Assembly: GCA_050301235.1 (NCBI GenBank)
Contig: JBNKZD010000070.1
Coordinates: 1-64,000, forward strand
Reading direction: 5' to 3'
Length of the DNA: 64,000 bases
From: JAFGIN01 sp050301235
GTDB lineage: Bacteria > Fibrobacterota > Chitinivibrionia > Chitinivibrionales > Chitinispirillaceae
This document shows positions 55,932 to 64,000 of the stretch, in pieces (the stretch's first letter is position 1; the number at the start of each line of letters is the position of its first letter). A program made the position numbers and the translations under genes. Below the pieces are notes generated by a model that was given only the letters and a program-made list of their open reading frames with translations, did no database searches and was not told the origin of the DNA.

Positions 55932-57121
55932 TTGATTCCAGTCTGGGAACAGAAGAATCTACACTGGAAAAGGAACGGCGCTGGAGTCTTGTATTAGGAA
56001 CCGAAACTGATGATACTATTTTATCAGATAATGACCGGCGCCTTTCGGAAGCATTAAGTGCACTCTATGACGACGAAGGTACCAGCGCAAAAAAAGGACC
56101 CGGTTCTCTTTCACGTTCTGCCCCCCGTGTTTCCAAATGGTTAGGTGATATTCGTGAGTTTTTTCCATCTTCTGTGGTACAGGTTATTCAGCGTGATGCA
56201 TTCGAGCGCCTTGGATTAAAAGAGATGCTGATGGAACCTGAATTTCTCAGTGCACTTGAAGCGGACGTGCATCTGGTAGCAGACCTGATCAGCCTTCGAT
56301 CGGTCATGCCCGAAAAAGTTATCGGTACGGCACGACAGGTTGTTCAGAAAGTAGTTGACGAATTAATGGAACGGCTGGAGCAGAAAACTGCTGAGGCAAT
56401 ACGCGGTGCGATTAATAAATCGAAACGCAGTTTTCGTCCCCGCTTCAGCAATATTGACTGGTCACGTACAATCCATGCCAACCTGCGCCACTATCAGCAT
56501 GAATATCAGACTATCATTCCCGATAAACTGATTGGTTTCATGCGACAGCACCGTCGACTGGTTGATCTTGACGAAGTCATACTATGTGTCGATCAATCCG
56601 GTTCTATGGCCAGTTCTGTGGTATATAGTTCAATATTTGCAGCGGTTATGGCTTCGATTCCTGCAGTCAAAACAAGGCTGGTCTGTTTTGATACAGCAGT
56701 GCTTGATTTGACAGATGAGCTGCAGGACCCGGTCAGTGTTTTATTTGGTGTGCAGCTTGGAGGCGGTACCGATATAAATCAAGCAGTTGCTTATTGTGAG
56801 AACAAAATCGAACGCCCCTCCAAAACACATCTGATACTGATCTCGGATCTTTATGAAGGTGGCAATAAAGAAGATCTTAAAATTCGTATAGCTAATTTGA
56901 TTCGTCAGGATGTAAATGTTATTACACTTCTTGCACTCTGCGATGATGGAAAACCCTCATACGACAGTGCACTTGCTGCGGATTTCTCTGCCATCGGCAG
57001 TCCGGTATTTGCTTGCACACCAGATCAGTTTCCCGACCTGATGGCTGCGGCTTTAAAAAGGGAGGATATTTTAACCTGGGCGGCAGATAATGATATTAAG
57101 GCGGTTAGAAGCGATAAATGA
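55919..57121 (+). CDS. VWA-domain protein, last gene of the MoxR operon (YehP-like)
   Basis: A 400-residue protein. The C-terminal half (about 215-390) is a von Willebrand A domain with a complete MIDAS: DQSGSMASS (D224-S228), GGGTDINQAV for the Thr, and LISDLYEGG for the second Asp. The N-terminal half is helical with a Gly/Ser loop. The GTG start overlaps the DUF5682 gene. VWA proteins of this kind bind the MoxR ATPase and a client. No membrane segment is present. Confidence 0.88.
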   Translation: MDEIIDSSLGTEESTLEKERRWSLVLGTETDDTILSDNDRRLSEALSALYDDEGTSAKKGPGSLSRSAPRVSKWLGDIREFFPSSVVQVIQRDAFERLGLKEMLMEPEFLSALEADVHLVADLISLRSVMPEKVIGTARQVVQKVVDELMERLEQKTAEAIRGAINKSKRSFRPRFSNIDWSRTIHANLRHYQHEYQTIIPDKLIGFMRQHRRLVDLDEVILCVDQSGSMASSVVYSSIFAAVMASIPAVKTRLVCFDTAVLDLTDELQDPVSVLFGVQLGGGTDINQAVAYCENKIERPSKTHLILISDLYEGGNKEDLKIRIANLIRQDVNVITLLALCDDGKPSYDSALAADFSAIGSPVFACTPDQFPDLMAAALKREDILTWAADNDIKAVRSDK

Positions 57122-57182
57122 AACACACTTGAGAGATTTTCATAATCCACCAGTCAATCATCTGTTGAAATAGGAATAGCTA

Positions 57183-57305
57183 ATGGCACTGTTTTCTATG
57201 GCAATTTTTGCACATGCTATTGCAACGTTTGCAATAGGAACAATGGCAAGTTCAATTGCCTGTGGACACCTGTTTTTAAAGCGTGGCAAAATCAACGCTC
57301 TTTAA
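57183..57305 (+). CDS. Short membrane peptide, 40 aa
   Basis: A 40-codon frame, MALFSMAIFAHAIATFAIG and onward, ending in a basic tail (LFLKRGKINAL). AGGA lies seven bases before ATG. It reads as one membrane helix. It may be the real small product between the VWA gene and the cobalt/nickel operon, but it is short and cannot be tested by eye. Confidence 0.35.
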   Translation: MALFSMAIFAHAIATFAIGTMASSIACGHLFLKRGKINAL

Positions 57306-57356
57306 ATCGATGATCTATCTATTAAAAATTTAACTGTTGAGAATAGATAGTAATAA

Positions 57357-58166
57357 TCATTGGTGGGACTCATCATGTCCATGCATATGCACATGTGCAG
57401 TGTGAAGATGCCGGTGCACATGGATATGTACAAGATTCTGACTTTTAAGAAATTCAAAATCAGTCAGTATCTCTTCAGGTTTGCCGCTGCGAATAATCGA
57501 TTTTTCTTTCCCAAAAACATGAACCACATCGGCGATCTCTTCGACTATGTGAAGATCGTGGGTAGCCATAACAACAGTTTTACCTGCCTGATGGGTATCG
57601 TAGATGACCCCGATAATATCCCTGGTAGTCTGAGGATCCAGTCCTGCAGTTGGTTCATCAAGTAGAAGTACCTCTGGTTCGATCACCAGTACTGATGCAA
57701 TCGCTACTTTTTTCTTCTCACCAATACTTAACTGATGCGGCGAACGCTCCAGCAGATGACCTATTCTTATGCGTTCAACAACGGCTTCAAATCTTTTTTG
57801 AATTATATCTTTAGGTACCCCAAGTTGAAGCGGTCCAAAAAGAATATCTTCACGTACCGTAGGGCAAAAAAGTTGAATATCCGGATTCTGAAAAACAAAT
57901 CCGACCTTTTTTCTGAATTCCCGCTGCACTGATGCATCATTCATGTTTCGATTTGTTAAAGCAGTTCCAAGTGCCTGAACTGTACCACTTGTTGAAAATA
58001 TCAAAGCATCAAGGAGTGTGAGCAGTGTGGATTTGCCCGTACCATTTGCACCTATCACCGCAACGCGATCACCGCGATTGATCGTAAGATTGAGTCCCGA
58101 AAGCGCATGTATATGGCCGGGATAGGAATAGGAAACATCGATCAATGTAAAAACTGGTTCAGCCAT
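57357..58166 (-). CDS. cbiO: Cobalt/nickel ECF transporter ATPase with His-rich tail
   Basis: A 269-residue ABC ATPase of CbiO/NikO type. Walker A is GANGTGKST, the signature LSIGEKKKVAIA (normally LSGGEKKR), Walker B EVLLLDEPTAGLD and the switch MATHDLH. The last 25 residues contain about ten His (HIHVHRHLHTAHVHMHGHDE), which is likely to bind Ni2+ or Co2+ and favours nickel. It overlaps cbiQ by 25 bases and is the last gene of the operon. Confidence 0.92.
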   Translation of the reverse strand: MAEPVFTLIDVSYSYPGHIHALSGLNLTINRGDRVAVIGANGTGKSTLLTLLDALIFSTSGTVQALGTALTNRNMNDASVQREFRKKVGFVFQNPDIQLFCPTVREDILFGPLQLGVPKDIIQKRFEAVVERIRIGHLLERSPHQLSIGEKKKVAIASVLVIEPEVLLLDEPTAGLDPQTTRDIIGVIYDTHQAGKTVVMATHDLHIVEEIADVVHVFGKEKSIIRSGKPEEILTDFEFLKSQNLVHIHVHRHLHTAHVHMHGHDESHQ

Positions 58167-59002
58167 AACGTTCCTGCAAATAATACAACAGTGAAAACAA
58201 CAATTATAAAATCAATGATATCGGCTTTGAAATTATCAAGAATACGGGGTTCCCCGGTATACCCACGTGAGAGCATTGCAGAATATACCTGTGTCTGAAG
58301 ACGATAGGATTTCAGCCACAACCCCGACATGTTTGCCCCTACAATTTTCTGACCTGATTTTGTCGATTGGATAAAACCAACCCGACTTTTTATTGCAACA
58401 AAGGTGTTTTGTGCCATGTCAAGCAAAAGATAAATATACCGATAGGTCATCCCCATAGTCATGACAAAAATCTGCGGTATTTTGAAACTGCGTAGTACTT
58501 TGAGCAGCACATGGTGTCGTGTTGTTAAAACAAGAACAATTGCAAGGGAGACCGATGTAAGTACCCGCAGAAAAAAGATCGTTGAAGAATCGATTCCCTG
58601 TCGTGTTATGGCAACATTTAAATTCAACAGTTTAAATGCTGCAACAGTCTCCCCGGGTGTTACAAAATTAAAAATTGCCGGCAGAACGATAAGAAGGGAA
58701 AACAGCGGTACAAAAAAAAACGTACGTTTCAGAAATGTGCCAATTGTGATTGATGAAACAAGAGCAGATAGTATTGTCAAAATATAGATGCCGCAAAGAG
58801 CTGTCGTACTTCTAGTAGACAATACAGAAAGAAGCAGCAACACAATGCTCAGACTTTTGAATCGGGGATCTCTTTTTTGAAGGAATCCTTCTCGTGATGC
58901 AATTTCATCATTGGACACAGTTTCCTTGAGAAGGGAAATAAAACCATAGAGTGTCCGATCTATAAAGCCGGTAGCTTTTCGATGAGAATTGTTCTTACAC
59001 AA
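58142..59002 (-). CDS. cbiQ: Cobalt/nickel ECF transporter transmembrane protein
   Basis: A 286-residue transmembrane protein of CbiQ type with about five membrane helices. The conserved coupling segment is near MTYRYIYLLLDMAQNTFVAIKSRV, and GANMSGLWLKSYRLQTQVYSAMLSRGYTGE is the C-terminal hallmark. The start is TTG, directly after the cbiN stop; no better ATG is present. It overlaps cbiO, as expected for this transporter. Confidence 0.9.
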   Translation of the reverse strand: MCKNNSHRKATGFIDRTLYGFISLLKETVSNDEIASREGFLQKRDPRFKSLSIVLLLLSVLSTRSTTALCGIYILTILSALVSSITIGTFLKRTFFFVPLFSLLIVLPAIFNFVTPGETVAAFKLLNLNVAITRQGIDSSTIFFLRVLTSVSLAIVLVLTTRHHVLLKVLRSFKIPQIFVMTMGMTYRYIYLLLDMAQNTFVAIKSRVGFIQSTKSGQKIVGANMSGLWLKSYRLQTQVYSAMLSRGYTGEPRILDNFKADIIDFIIVVFTVVLFAGTLWLNQFLH

Positions 59003-59341
59003 TCAAGAGTGCTCTTTCCTGGCAATAAGTTTGCCGATCAGCCAGGTTCCGCCAATACACAACGCAATTCCGACAATTGCAGATATTATATATGCAAAAC
59101 TTAGATGACCCAGTGCTTTTTCTTCCCAACCTTTAAAAGCATAATCAGGAAGAGCTGCATTCCAGATAGATGCTATTTTTTCCATTCCTGATGGTACATA
59201 TCCTATTAACCCTTTTATCTCATCAGTACCCCACTCACCCCAGGCGGCTCCCGCTTTGAATTTATCGGGAAGAATAAGCCCTAAGGGCGATAGTACCGCA
59301 AGAATGCCGATACCGATCCATAATTTGGTAGTCGTCTTCAT
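59003..59341 (-). CDS. PDGLE-domain protein, CbiN-like accessory
   Basis: A 112-residue membrane protein with one N-terminal and one C-terminal helix. The middle LGLILPDKFKAGAAWGEWG is a PDGLE-like domain (here PDKFK). It replaces CbiN in many nickel/cobalt transporters. It overlaps cbiM by four bases and abuts cbiQ. Confidence 0.85.
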   Translation of the reverse strand: MKTTTKLWIGIGILAVLSPLGLILPDKFKAGAAWGEWGTDEIKGLIGYVPSGMEKIASIWNAALPDYAFKGWEEKALGHLSFAYIISAIVGIALCIGGTWLIGKLIARKEHS

Positions 59342-60027
59342 TTTGTGTTCTCTCCCTCTGGTTGCAGAAGAGCCGGTTCCTGCTTCTGAAGGTATTTCAC
59401 TACAAGAGCGGTGGCTAAAAACTCAACCCATCCAAAAATCAAGGCATGTTCACCAACCATGGTGGTCACAGCAACTTTCAGGTTATACGGACAATATAAT
59501 GCCTGACCTGTTGCTGTGTGATGTAAAAGTGGCTGAATTCCAAATTCTATTCCTGCACACAATGATGCAGCTATTAGCCCAATATACCCACCAACTCCTG
59601 CAGCGATTACCCTTCGCATTGAATTTACTGCACTTCCATTGCTTATCAGCCTATACACCCCAAATCCGACAAAAGGGAGTACGAATGCCATATTGAAACA
59701 ATTTGCTCCAATTGCAGATAATCCTCCATCACCAAACAGCAACGCCTGAATAATCATCGCGACACTGACCGCGATTGTTGCAGCCCATGGACCTAATAAT
59801 ATCGCCACCAGAACTGCCCCGACAGCATGTCCGGTTGTGCCTCCAGGAATAGGTATATTAAACATCATTATAACAAAACTGAATGCAGCACCTATCGCAA
59901 GTAGTGGAACTTGCTGTGTTTTGAGATTTTTTTTTACTTTATTTGAAGCTATCGCCCAAATTGGTGCCATCACTATGTACCCGGTAATGCAGGTCACAGG
60001 ACCAAGATACCCATCAGGAATATGCAT
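59338..60027 (-). CDS. cbiM: Cobalt/nickel ECF transporter substrate-binding protein
   Basis: A 229-residue membrane protein. The start MHIPDGYLGP is the hallmark metal-binding N-terminus: His2 and the free amine bind Co2+ or Ni2+. About six membrane helices follow (PGGTTGHAVGAVLVAILLGPWAA, LFGDGGLSAIGANCFNM). AAGGAAAT precedes ATG. It is the first gene of the operon cbiM-PDGLE-cbiQ-cbiO. No cobalamin genes are nearby and the CbiO tail favours nickel, possibly for an unseen Ni enzyme. Confidence 0.95.
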   Translation of the reverse strand: MHIPDGYLGPVTCITGYIVMAPIWAIASNKVKKNLKTQQVPLLAIGAAFSFVIMMFNIPIPGGTTGHAVGAVLVAILLGPWAATIAVSVAMIIQALLFGDGGLSAIGANCFNMAFVLPFVGFGVYRLISNGSAVNSMRRVIAAGVGGYIGLIAASLCAGIEFGIQPLLHHTATGQALYCPYNLKVAVTTMVGEHALIFGWVEFLATALVVKYLQKQEPALLQPEGENTK

Positions 60028-60049
60028 GGATTATTTCCTTATTATACAG

Positions 60050-60430
60050 TTAATGTCTATTCAGCGGAAAAGCGAACGTTAATCCGGCTGTTGAAGAAAG
60101 TGTCAAATCTTTTTTAAAATCACCATAAATTCCAGCATCCAGAGAAGCCCAGTCAAAGAGACCGAAACTGCAGCCACATTGCCAGAGCAATAATTGCTCA
60201 TGAGTAATGATTCTCGATTCATAGTGCTACTCCATAAACTATTCGTAGCACCAATATATAATTCATGTCACTGCAAAACAAAGCGATAAATGAACATTCC
60301 ACTGTTTTTACTACCCAAACCAATGGAACTGCAAAAGTGAGCATTAAAAGATAGATATTTAAAAAATACCCCGTTTGTGCGTATAGACCTGCGGACGCAC
60401 GTCTGTGCAACAATCGGTATATTTTTAAAT
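60050..60430 (-). pseudogene. Decayed beta-barrel protein upstream of cbiM
   Basis: The last 35 codons before TAA at 60050 read FDWASLDAGIYGDFKKDLTL and SSTAGLTFAFPLNRH, typical closing strands of an outer-membrane barrel. Upstream, pieces such as NAHFCSSIGLGSKNSGMFIYRF and HELYIGATNSLW appear with stops and frame changes. It may be the remnant of an outer-membrane partner of the nickel/cobalt system. A separate 64-codon frame in the same place (60219-60413) is not convincing. No riboswitch is evident before cbiM. Confidence 0.4.
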
Positions 60431-60445
60431 TCCAGCAGGGTAAAA

Positions 60446-62545
60446 TTATTTCCAGATTTTATTTACATGTACCGCATGGACCCTGCCGTTATATTTTACA
60501 ACCGCAGTGTATACTCCAGATGCCCCCGGGAATTGGATCGTTTGAACACCGGCACTAAATGTTTTTTCCATATTTCCCAGAGAATTGCCTCTGAGATCAA
60601 AGAGTGCGATTTCAACCGTGTTTGCTGATGGTAATGTTAATGAAACTGCGTTTCCAATGCTCTTTACAGTAAATGATACAACTTTTTTATTTCCTTTTTC
60701 TGGTAAAATATTCATCGTAAATTTAATGCCATCAAGCACTCTCCCCTGAGGCAACTGTGCACCTTTATTATCTGCAAGAAAACTGTTTACCCAATCGGGA
60801 CGATCCGGGAGAGAATCTTTGTTTAACATTGATACCCACTCTTCATCGGTAAGGCGTTTAAAATTATTGGTAACTTTCTGGTAATAAGAAGTAACCGGAC
60901 CAACATACGCCATCGGTTTATAACCATCAGATGGAGACTCGCTAAGAAATACTCCAAGGTTGATCTTCCCGACAGCTGCATGAAGAACATTTTCAACTAG
61001 CGCATCGTTTTCATCGTAAGGTTGTGTATGAACATCTGCAATGGTATAGTCGTCTTTTACTGTATAGCTGTTATCATAAATCAAATCTCCGTACCAACCA
61101 TAAGTGCTCGGCGCTCCACATATTTCCTGAATTAAAAGCATTCGTGCCATAAACAGAGAATCCGTTGTTGAGAAGGGCTGTAGTTCCAATTCCTTTTCGG
61201 CAAGTGATTTCAGCGTATCCATCAGTCCGGCAACTCTGCTGTAATAATTGCTTACATTTGATACAACGCTAACCGATTTCAGTTTTTCTGATGCTGTTCG
61301 TGCAAGTGATGCAACTTCTGCATAAAATGCAGGATATGGTTCAACATACCCATGAGGGTAAGAACAGATTTCCCCAGGTGTATACGATTGTTTTGCATAT
61401 AGCAAATTATCATGACGTAACTGTGCCCATGATGCAAGCTGGGTATTTAACTTTTCCTGATGCCATGCTGTGGAGCGCATAAATTGTGGTTGCTTCTCAA
61501 CAGCTGGGTATGCAGAAGGGTTCAATTTTTTGAGACAGTTGAGCCACGAATTGTATATCGATCCCCGCCAGAAGCTTTCTTCATAGGAATCCATCAGGTA
61601 ACGCATTTTTTCAAGGTTCAGAGCATAAAAATAGGTCGCCAGTTCGTTTTTAAGCAGTGGTGCAGCATCATCATTACCAAGGGCATACATGACATCAAGC
61701 GGATCAGGCATCATTCTTTTTACCGGCTCACTATTATGATAAATTTTGTCAAATACAACATTGCCAAAAATATAGGAATCCACGATAAACCGCTGCCCCA
61801 TAAGCAGGAATGAGACGGATAGCTGTAAGCTGTCTGGTGAGTTGTTCTTCATGATCACTTGGGATAAAATTTTCTGTCCTGCTTCAGGGGTAACAGAAAG
61901 TTTTGTGGACAATGATGTATACATCGAGTCAGCAAGCAGTCTGTCTGCACTACTGACATTACATTGGCTTAAGACCGACTTGAATTCATCTACAGTTAAA
62001 TTATCGCTTTCACCCACAAAGAACGAGAGAATTTTATCCATATCGTCAATCTTACTTTTCTGTCCGGATAAATCGAGCAGCTCCGTAAGCAATACAGCAT
62101 CAATGCTCATTCTTGTAGTGTGCCGTTTGTCGATCAAATCTACATTGCCCTGCTTCGGACTGACCATAATCAGTTCTGTTCTTCCAAGCCACATCAGTGT
62201 TCTGAAATAGTTTTCCAGTTTTTCCCGAACATAATGACCTCGAACTGTAAATTGACTGAAATCATAGGTAAGTACAGTATCACAAAAAAGTTTCATATCA
62301 ATAACTTTTGTCTCTTTGATTGCGTCATACACCGAATCGAATTTCACCGCTGAACCTGTTGTTGGAGATATTTTAGTACCACTGATCATCGATTCTGCAA
62401 CCGTAAGATACAGATCGACATCGGCAAGGTTTTCATCAAGACCGCTATTAGCATATTTTGATTTCAAAGCAGAAAACGAGGATCTGAGATTGGCAATTAC
62501 CTCTTTAATTATGATGAAGAGATATTGACTAATTGAGTATCCCAC
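60446..62545 (-). pseudogene. DUF3160 protein lacking its N-terminus
   Basis: A 699-codon frame with a GTG start just after TGA. It matches DUF3160 from about its residue 150 (LADVDLYLTVAESMI, TYDFSQFTVRGHYV, LENYFRTLMWLGRTEL, GLIYDNS-type C-terminal part). It ends in a secretion/sorting beta domain (about 615-699) like that of the GH9 enzyme. The signal peptide and the roughly 150 residues that usually precede are missing. The reading frame is otherwise intact, so the truncation is recent or there is an unrecognised joining. It would not be exported as it stands. Confidence 0.6.
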
Positions 62546-62547
62546 TC

Positions 62548-62629
62548 ATGTATAGTATACATTTAAAATTACCATAGTGAGTCAAAATTGATCAAGGGAA
62601 CAGCAGAAAGTGTTTTCTAACAGAAAACA
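62548..62629. promoter_or_regulatory. Two palindromes between DUF3160 and methyltransferase
   Basis: ATGTATA, g, TATACAT (62548-62562) is a perfect 7-bp inverted repeat, and TGTTTTCT, aac, AGAAAACA (62611-62629) repeats the palindrome at 1219-1239. They lie upstream of the methyltransferase gene. Confidence 0.45.
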
Positions 62630-62739
62630 GATTGAAAAATTTGATCATTTCCAAAACAGAGATTGCACTGAAAGATGAATTCAGGTATTTTTATTGACAA
62701 TCAAAGCTATTTTCACCATACATTTTATCGGAGAATACT

Positions 62740-63366
62740 ATGAGCTTTTTTTACTTTCGCAGATCGCCCCATTCTATGAAACGGCTCTACAACCGAATCG
62801 CACGATTTTATGGTCAGATTGCAGGGCTGCTCGATCAGGTCCTGGACCCTGTGGTCAAACAGCGGATCGCAACACTTCCGAACATCTCCTCATCTACTGC
62901 ACTTGAGTATGCTTGTGGTACGGGTATGTTATCACTTAAACTTGCACCCCTGTTTAAATCGGTACTCTCACGGGATCTTTCCAGTAAAATGCTTGAGATT
63001 GCAAAAAAAAGAGCTGGAAATTCATTTACTAGCCTTCATTTTTCTGAAGGTAATATTCTTTCCATTGATGAACCTGAAAATTCGTACGACTATGTTTTTG
63101 TTTCCTTCGCACTTCATTTGTTCCCGCTCGAAACAGAGAAAGCAATCCTTCAGCGATTGTATTTAATAGCCCGAAAAGCAGTTTTTATTATCGATCATGA
63201 TCGAAAATGGAGTCTTCTTGATGCAATAGCTGAGTGGCTTGAAGGTGGGTATTATGATCAGTTTATCAAATTTGATTTCAAATCGATCGCCCGAGAAATT
63301 AATTGCACCTCTTTTTCAGAGGAAGAGTTCACCAGGTGCAGACTGCTTATGTTCAGTCATGAATAA
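62740..63366 (+). CDS. Class I SAM-dependent methyltransferase
   Basis: A 208-residue methyltransferase. The SAM motif is ALEYACGTGMLSLKLAP (about residues 52-68), motif II is near SRDLSSKMLEIAKKR, and DYVFVSFALHLFP is motif IV. It matches the UbiE/COQ5-like or methyltransferase-11 type. The substrate cannot be fixed. GGAG is six bases before ATG. It is preceded by the repeated palindrome. Confidence 0.85.
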   Translation: MSFFYFRRSPHSMKRLYNRIARFYGQIAGLLDQVLDPVVKQRIATLPNISSSTALEYACGTGMLSLKLAPLFKSVLSRDLSSKMLEIAKKRAGNSFTSLHFSEGNILSIDEPENSYDYVFVSFALHLFPLETEKAILQRLYLIARKAVFIIDHDRKWSLLDAIAEWLEGGYYDQFIKFDFKSIAREINCTSFSEEEFTRCRLLMFSHE

Positions 63367-63655
63367 TTGTAGTTCCATTACTCCATAGACTGTGCACATT
63401 TCATGTTAACGCATTGTTTTTAATAATATTCGAGCGTTTCTTTTCGCCCTTTAATTTTTTAATATTAAAAAAATAGTAGTAAATTTTTAGAATTGTATTA
63501 AAAAAATGATCAAAAATCTAATCCAAATAACATATTATTGTACTGCTCATTAAAAAATAAGTTTGTAACCAGCGTTAAAGTTCATTCGTCCAAAAGCTGT
63601 ACAATAACACTCAAGTAAAAAATCACCTTTTTTCTGAAAAGAGTTTTCAATTTTT

Positions 63656-64000
63656 ATGCAAACTACCACTTTAGATGCCACACAGATTATTCAGATGATT
63701 TCAAATGTTATCGGTGGTCTATGCATCTTCCTTCTGGGGATGAAATACCTGTCTGAAGGAATTCAGGCTGTTGCAGGTGATAGAATGCGCAAGATGATTG
63801 CAATGGTTACCGATAACCGTTTTGCAGCATGCGGCACAGGTCTTTTTGTTACTTCGATAATTCAATCAAGCTCTGTAACGACGGTCATGCTTGTAGGATT
63901 GGTCAATGCCGGTTTAATGTCTCTTCAACAATCCATAGGTGTTATTTTAGGTGCAGACATCGGGACAACAATTACAGCTTGGATTGTTGCGATTAAAATC
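63656..64000 (+). CDS. Na/Pi cotransporter family protein (5' part)
   Basis: The first 115 codons of a sodium/phosphate symporter family protein, running off the window. IIGGLCIFLLGMKYLSEGIQ-type helix 1 and the repeat QSSSVTTVMLVG, GVILGADIGTTIT are the hallmarks of the NptA/YjbB group. It imports or exports phosphate with Na+. The upstream gap (63367-63655) has no gene. The start is the ATG at 63656; no strong ribosome site is seen. Confidence 0.88.
   Translation, partial: MQTTTLDATQIIQMISNVIGGLCIFLLGMKYLSEGIQAVAGDRMRKMIAMVTDNRFAACGTGLFVTSIIQSSSVTTVMLVGLVNAGLMSLQQSIGVILGADIGTTITAWIVAIKI

Noticed and set aside
60219..60413. A 64-codon minus-strand frame upstream of cbiM
   Set aside because: It falls inside the decayed barrel remnant in a different frame; residues look less protein-like than the barrel frame.

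Overview
This 64-kb window reads as a chromosome segment of a Gram-negative, moderately AT-rich, polysaccharide-degrading bacterium. It is most likely a member of Fibrobacterota (Chitinivibrionia/Chitinispirillia-like). The pointers are a very large secreted protein with a fibro-slime domain, secreted GH9 and GH11 glycanases, C-terminal sorting-type beta domains on secreted proteins, PEGA-domain kinase architecture, a TonB-dependent receptor with a fused TonB-like domain, and many two-component proteins. The placement rests on family recognition by eye; no database was searched.

Layout. 1-3.4 kb: a lipoprotein and a GH9 cellulase. 3.7-6.1 kb: a small islet between a complete tRNA-Lys(CUU) gene and a displaced 46-bp copy of its 3' part. 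The islet carries an AbiE-like winged-helix/nucleotidyltransferase pair, a dyad operator, paired CATGAGTG repeats near both ends, and no integrase. 6.1-17.3 kb: a decayed fragment, an M23 peptidase, the 2195-aa fibro-slime protein with four repeat units, a kinase-like PEGA protein with a GFG in place of DFG, and a TPR protein. 17.5-20.5 kb: a GntR/YtrA-like regulator, a membrane protein and a membrane-anchored MutS-like ATPase in one operon, with a promoter whose -10 is covered by a palindrome. 20.8-25.6 kb: a TonB-dependent receptor, lipoprotein and membrane protein operon. 25.6-32.1 kb: a DUF998 protein, two Nudix hydrolases, and a four-gene minus-strand operon headed by an [FeFe]-hydrogenase-like putative H2 sensor (group C/HydS type), then a phosphodiester glycosidase.

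32-43 kb: two sets of signalling genes (histidine kinase, HD-GYP regulator and REC-HPt; then PAS histidine kinase and REC-HATPase), separated by decayed genes, a unique secreted protein and an orphan D-apionate lactonase-like protein. 43.3-47.1 kb: a compact polyamine cluster (speD, spermidine synthase, ornithine/diamino-acid decarboxylase, second spermidine synthase), preceded by a long inverted repeat. 47-49.5 kb: two small membrane-anchored proteins, one with an Arg/Asp/Asn/Gly-rich disordered tail, and a GH11 xylanase. 49.6-57.1 kb: a five-gene operon SWIM / DUF5691 / MoxR AAA+ / DUF5682 / VWA, resembling the uncharacterised yehLMPQ-type loci. 57.2-60.1 kb: a cobalt/nickel ECF transporter operon (cbiM-cbiN/PDGLE-cbiQ-cbiO) whose ATPase ends in a His-rich tail. 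60.4-64 kb: a 5'-truncated DUF3160 protein, a methyltransferase and the start of a Na/Pi cotransporter.

Most genes look chromosomal and intact. Gene decay is scattered: an AAA/DUF4143 ATPase with an internal deletion, a frameshifted fragment, a TonB C-terminal fragment, an AlbA_2-like fragment and a beta-barrel remnant. The strongest candidate for something not yet described is the 2.3-kb integrase-less tRNA-Lys islet with its AbiE-like pair. The MutS-like membrane operon and the MoxR/VWA operon come next.
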